64,000 nucleotides of DNA from VXMF01 sp965206775 (GTDB lineage Bacteria; Acidobacteriota; Terriglobia; Bryobacterales; UBA6623): the NCBI GenBank assembly GCA_965206775.1, contig CBDBKU010000002.1, forward strand, positions 620,001-684,000, given 5' to 3'. Below are positions 62,768 through 64,000 of the stretch, in pieces (positions within the stretch are counted from its first letter, which is position 1; each line of letters begins with the position of its first letter). The notes under the pieces were generated by a model. That model saw only the letters and a program-made list of their open reading frames with translations. It searched no databases and was not told the DNA's origin. The position numbers and the translations under genes were made by a program.

Positions 62768-63889
62768 CTAGGCGCGGGTGAGATGCCGGTAGACCTCGCG
62801 GCCGACCACCAGCTCCTCCTGGGCGGCGAGCACCAGGCAGGCGACACCGCTTCTGCTGCGACCGATCCGGCAGTCCGGAACCGCGGCAGCGTTCTTCCGC
62901 GGGTCGAGCTCGATGCCCAGGAACTCGAGCCCGTCGCAGACTCGCTGGCGGAGCGAGGCCGAGTTCTCGCCGATGCCTCCGGTAAAGGCGAGCGCATCCA
63001 AGCCGCCCATTGCCGCCGCGTAAGCCCCGATCGTTTTTCGCACTTGGTAAGCGAATACCGCCAGCGCCAGCTCGGCAGCCTCGTTACCACCATCGGCGGC
63101 TGCTTCGATGTCTCTCACGTCGCCGCCGGCGATCCCGGATAGTCCGGCCAGTCCGCTGTCCTTCACGAGCCGGCTCCGCATCTCCTCGGCCGTCAGCCCG
63201 AGCCGGTCCATCAGGAACAGGACCGCGAACGGGTCCAGCTCCCCGTGACGCGTCGCGTTCTCGAGGCCTGTCTGCGGAGAGAAGCCCATCGTGATGTCGC
63301 AGGAGCGGCCGTCCCGGATCGCGCAGATCGACGAGCTGCCGCCCAGGTGGCATGAAATGGTGCGAAGGCCGGACGCCTCGGCGCGCAAGAACTTCGGCAC
63401 CCTTTCGCCGACCGACCCGTGCGAGGCCCCGTGGAACCCGTAACGGCGGATTCCGAAGTCACGCCGCCATTGCTCCGGCAGGCCGTACGTGCAGGCCCAC
63501 TCGGGAATGGTGCGATGGAAGCCCGTCTCCAGAACGGCTACGAGCGGCAGCCCGGGACACTGGGATCGAAACTCCCGGATTCCTTCAAGGTAGATCCCGT
63601 TATGGAGCGGCGCGGCAGGCTCGTATTCCTCTAGCGCGGCAAGCAGGCCGTCGTCGACCGCAAACGTGCCGCGATAGCGGGGGCCGGCGTGCACGGCCTT
63701 GAACCCCACCGCGTCAACATCCCCGGCCTCGCGCAGCACCGATCCGATCGCGTCGCGGTAGCTGGCCTCGTCGCCGCCCGGGCGGCCGATGCGCTCCATC
63801 CGGCCGGCGGCGAGTTCCCGTTCGGCCGGATACTGCAGCAGCTTGTATTTCAGCGAGGTCGAGCCGAGGTTGGGAACCAAGACACGCAT
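62768..63889 (-). CDS. ackA: Acetate kinase
   Basis: 373 residues (a little shorter than the usual ~395). N-terminal phosphate-binding VPNLGSTSLKYKLL, then HAGPRYRG, ETGFHRTIPEWACTYGLP, RRYGFHGASHG, SCHLGGSSSICAIRDGRS, DITMGFSPQTGLENATRHGELDP and FTGGIGENSASLRQRV, all diagnostic. It interconverts acetyl-phosphate/ADP and acetate/ATP. ATG at 63889 is preferred; a GTG four codons upstream is possible. Another minus-strand gene ends about 35 bp upstream and is probably in the same operon. Confidence 0.94.
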   Translation of the reverse strand: MRVLVPNLGSTSLKYKLLQYPAERELAAGRMERIGRPGGDEASYRDAIGSVLREAGDVDAVGFKAVHAGPRYRGTFAVDDGLLAALEEYEPAAPLHNGIYLEGIREFRSQCPGLPLVAVLETGFHRTIPEWACTYGLPEQWRRDFGIRRYGFHGASHGSVGERVPKFLRAEASGLRTISCHLGGSSSICAIRDGRSCDITMGFSPQTGLENATRHGELDPFAVLFLMDRLGLTAEEMRSRLVKDSGLAGLSGIAGGDVRDIEAAADGGNEAAELALAVFAYQVRKTIGAYAAAMGGLDALAFTGGIGENSASLRQRVCDGLEFLGIELDPRKNAAAVPDCRIGRSRSGVACLVLAAQEELVVGREVYRHLTRA

Positions 63890-63935
63890 CGCTGTCGACA
63901 CCTTAGCAAGTCTTGTGGCGGATCCGATCAGGGAT

Positions 63936-64000
63936 CTAGAGCACCGGCGCGCTCCAGTTCTCCACGATGTCGCGAATATGCTCGAGGAAGAGGTCCGCTA
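63936..64000 (-). CDS. C-terminal end of a minus-strand gene cut by the window edge
   Basis: The visible tail reads DLFLEHIRDIVENWSAPVL followed by TAG (63936-63938). The family cannot be identified from 20 residues. It is upstream of ackA, so an acetyl-phosphate-forming enzyme is possible but is not supported by sequence. Confidence 0.5.
   Translation of the reverse strand, partial: ADLFLEHIRDIVENWSAPVL

Noticed and set aside
1..64000. CRISPR array, prophage, integrative element or rRNA operon
   Set aside because: No regularly spaced repeats, phage structural genes, integrase with attachment repeats or rRNA sequence were seen.

Overview
The window looks like a high-GC bacterial chromosome segment, most likely Acidobacteriota. 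This is inferred from a MacB/FtsX-type large permease of the acidobacterial orphan kind, a planctomycete/acidobacterial-type membrane-bound dehydrogenase with HEAT repeats and a C-terminal heme site, a DUF1080 protein, a PQQ/cytochrome fusion and many secreted hydrolases. No rRNA or other taxon-defining marker is present, so the assignment is tentative. Two tRNA genes are present: Leu(TAA) and Glu(TTC).

Layout: 1-2.95 kb is insertion-sequence DNA, an ISAs1-type transposase cut by the window edge followed by a complete IS1634-type element with a 5-bp target duplication. 3.1-12.9 kb holds a tannase-like esterase, tRNA-Leu, lipoyl synthase, an aquaporin, a patatin-like lipase with a membrane insertion, a large unknown lipoprotein, a RidA-like lipoprotein, an amidohydrolase and an NTF2-like lipoprotein. 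13.1-14.3 kb is a decaying defence/addiction patch: a FitA-like antitoxin, a frameshifted FitB/VapC toxin and the broken N-terminus of a restriction-type helicase. 14.3-20.1 kb has two large redox proteins on the minus strand. 20.4-24.7 kb carries core metabolism: a membrane protein, menG/ubiE and aroB on the minus strand, with nadB divergent.

24.9-29.8 kb contains a Tat-signal class V aminotransferase, a 1.1-kb gene graveyard (a murB fragment and a relBE-like pair with in-frame stops), a DUF1080 protein, intact murB and a DUF2461 protein. 29.8-36.2 kb carries ubiD, a membrane-fusion protein, a LolD-like ATPase, a GT21 glycosyltransferase, a methylmalonyl-CoA-mutase-type large subunit and a small Cys-rich protein.

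36.8-48.5 kb is the most disturbed region. A MacB-like permease is split by an IS66-type element whose transposase appears to have lost a catalytic Asp. Behind it lie an IS630 remnant and a large DDE transposase gene that is itself split near its 5' end by a second IS1634-type element. Beyond the pile-up are an adaptor and ATPase that probably worked with the broken permease.

48.8-64 kb holds an enolase-superfamily protein, cutA, a Wzm/Wzt polysaccharide exporter with a double glycosyltransferase, an M28 peptidase, a third efflux adaptor, tRNA-Glu, two sodium:solute symporters and acetate kinase. I did not find a CRISPR array or an obviously new multi-gene system. The strongest unusual signals are the nested insertions, the decayed addiction modules, and enzymes in which a catalytic or metal-ligand residue appears substituted.
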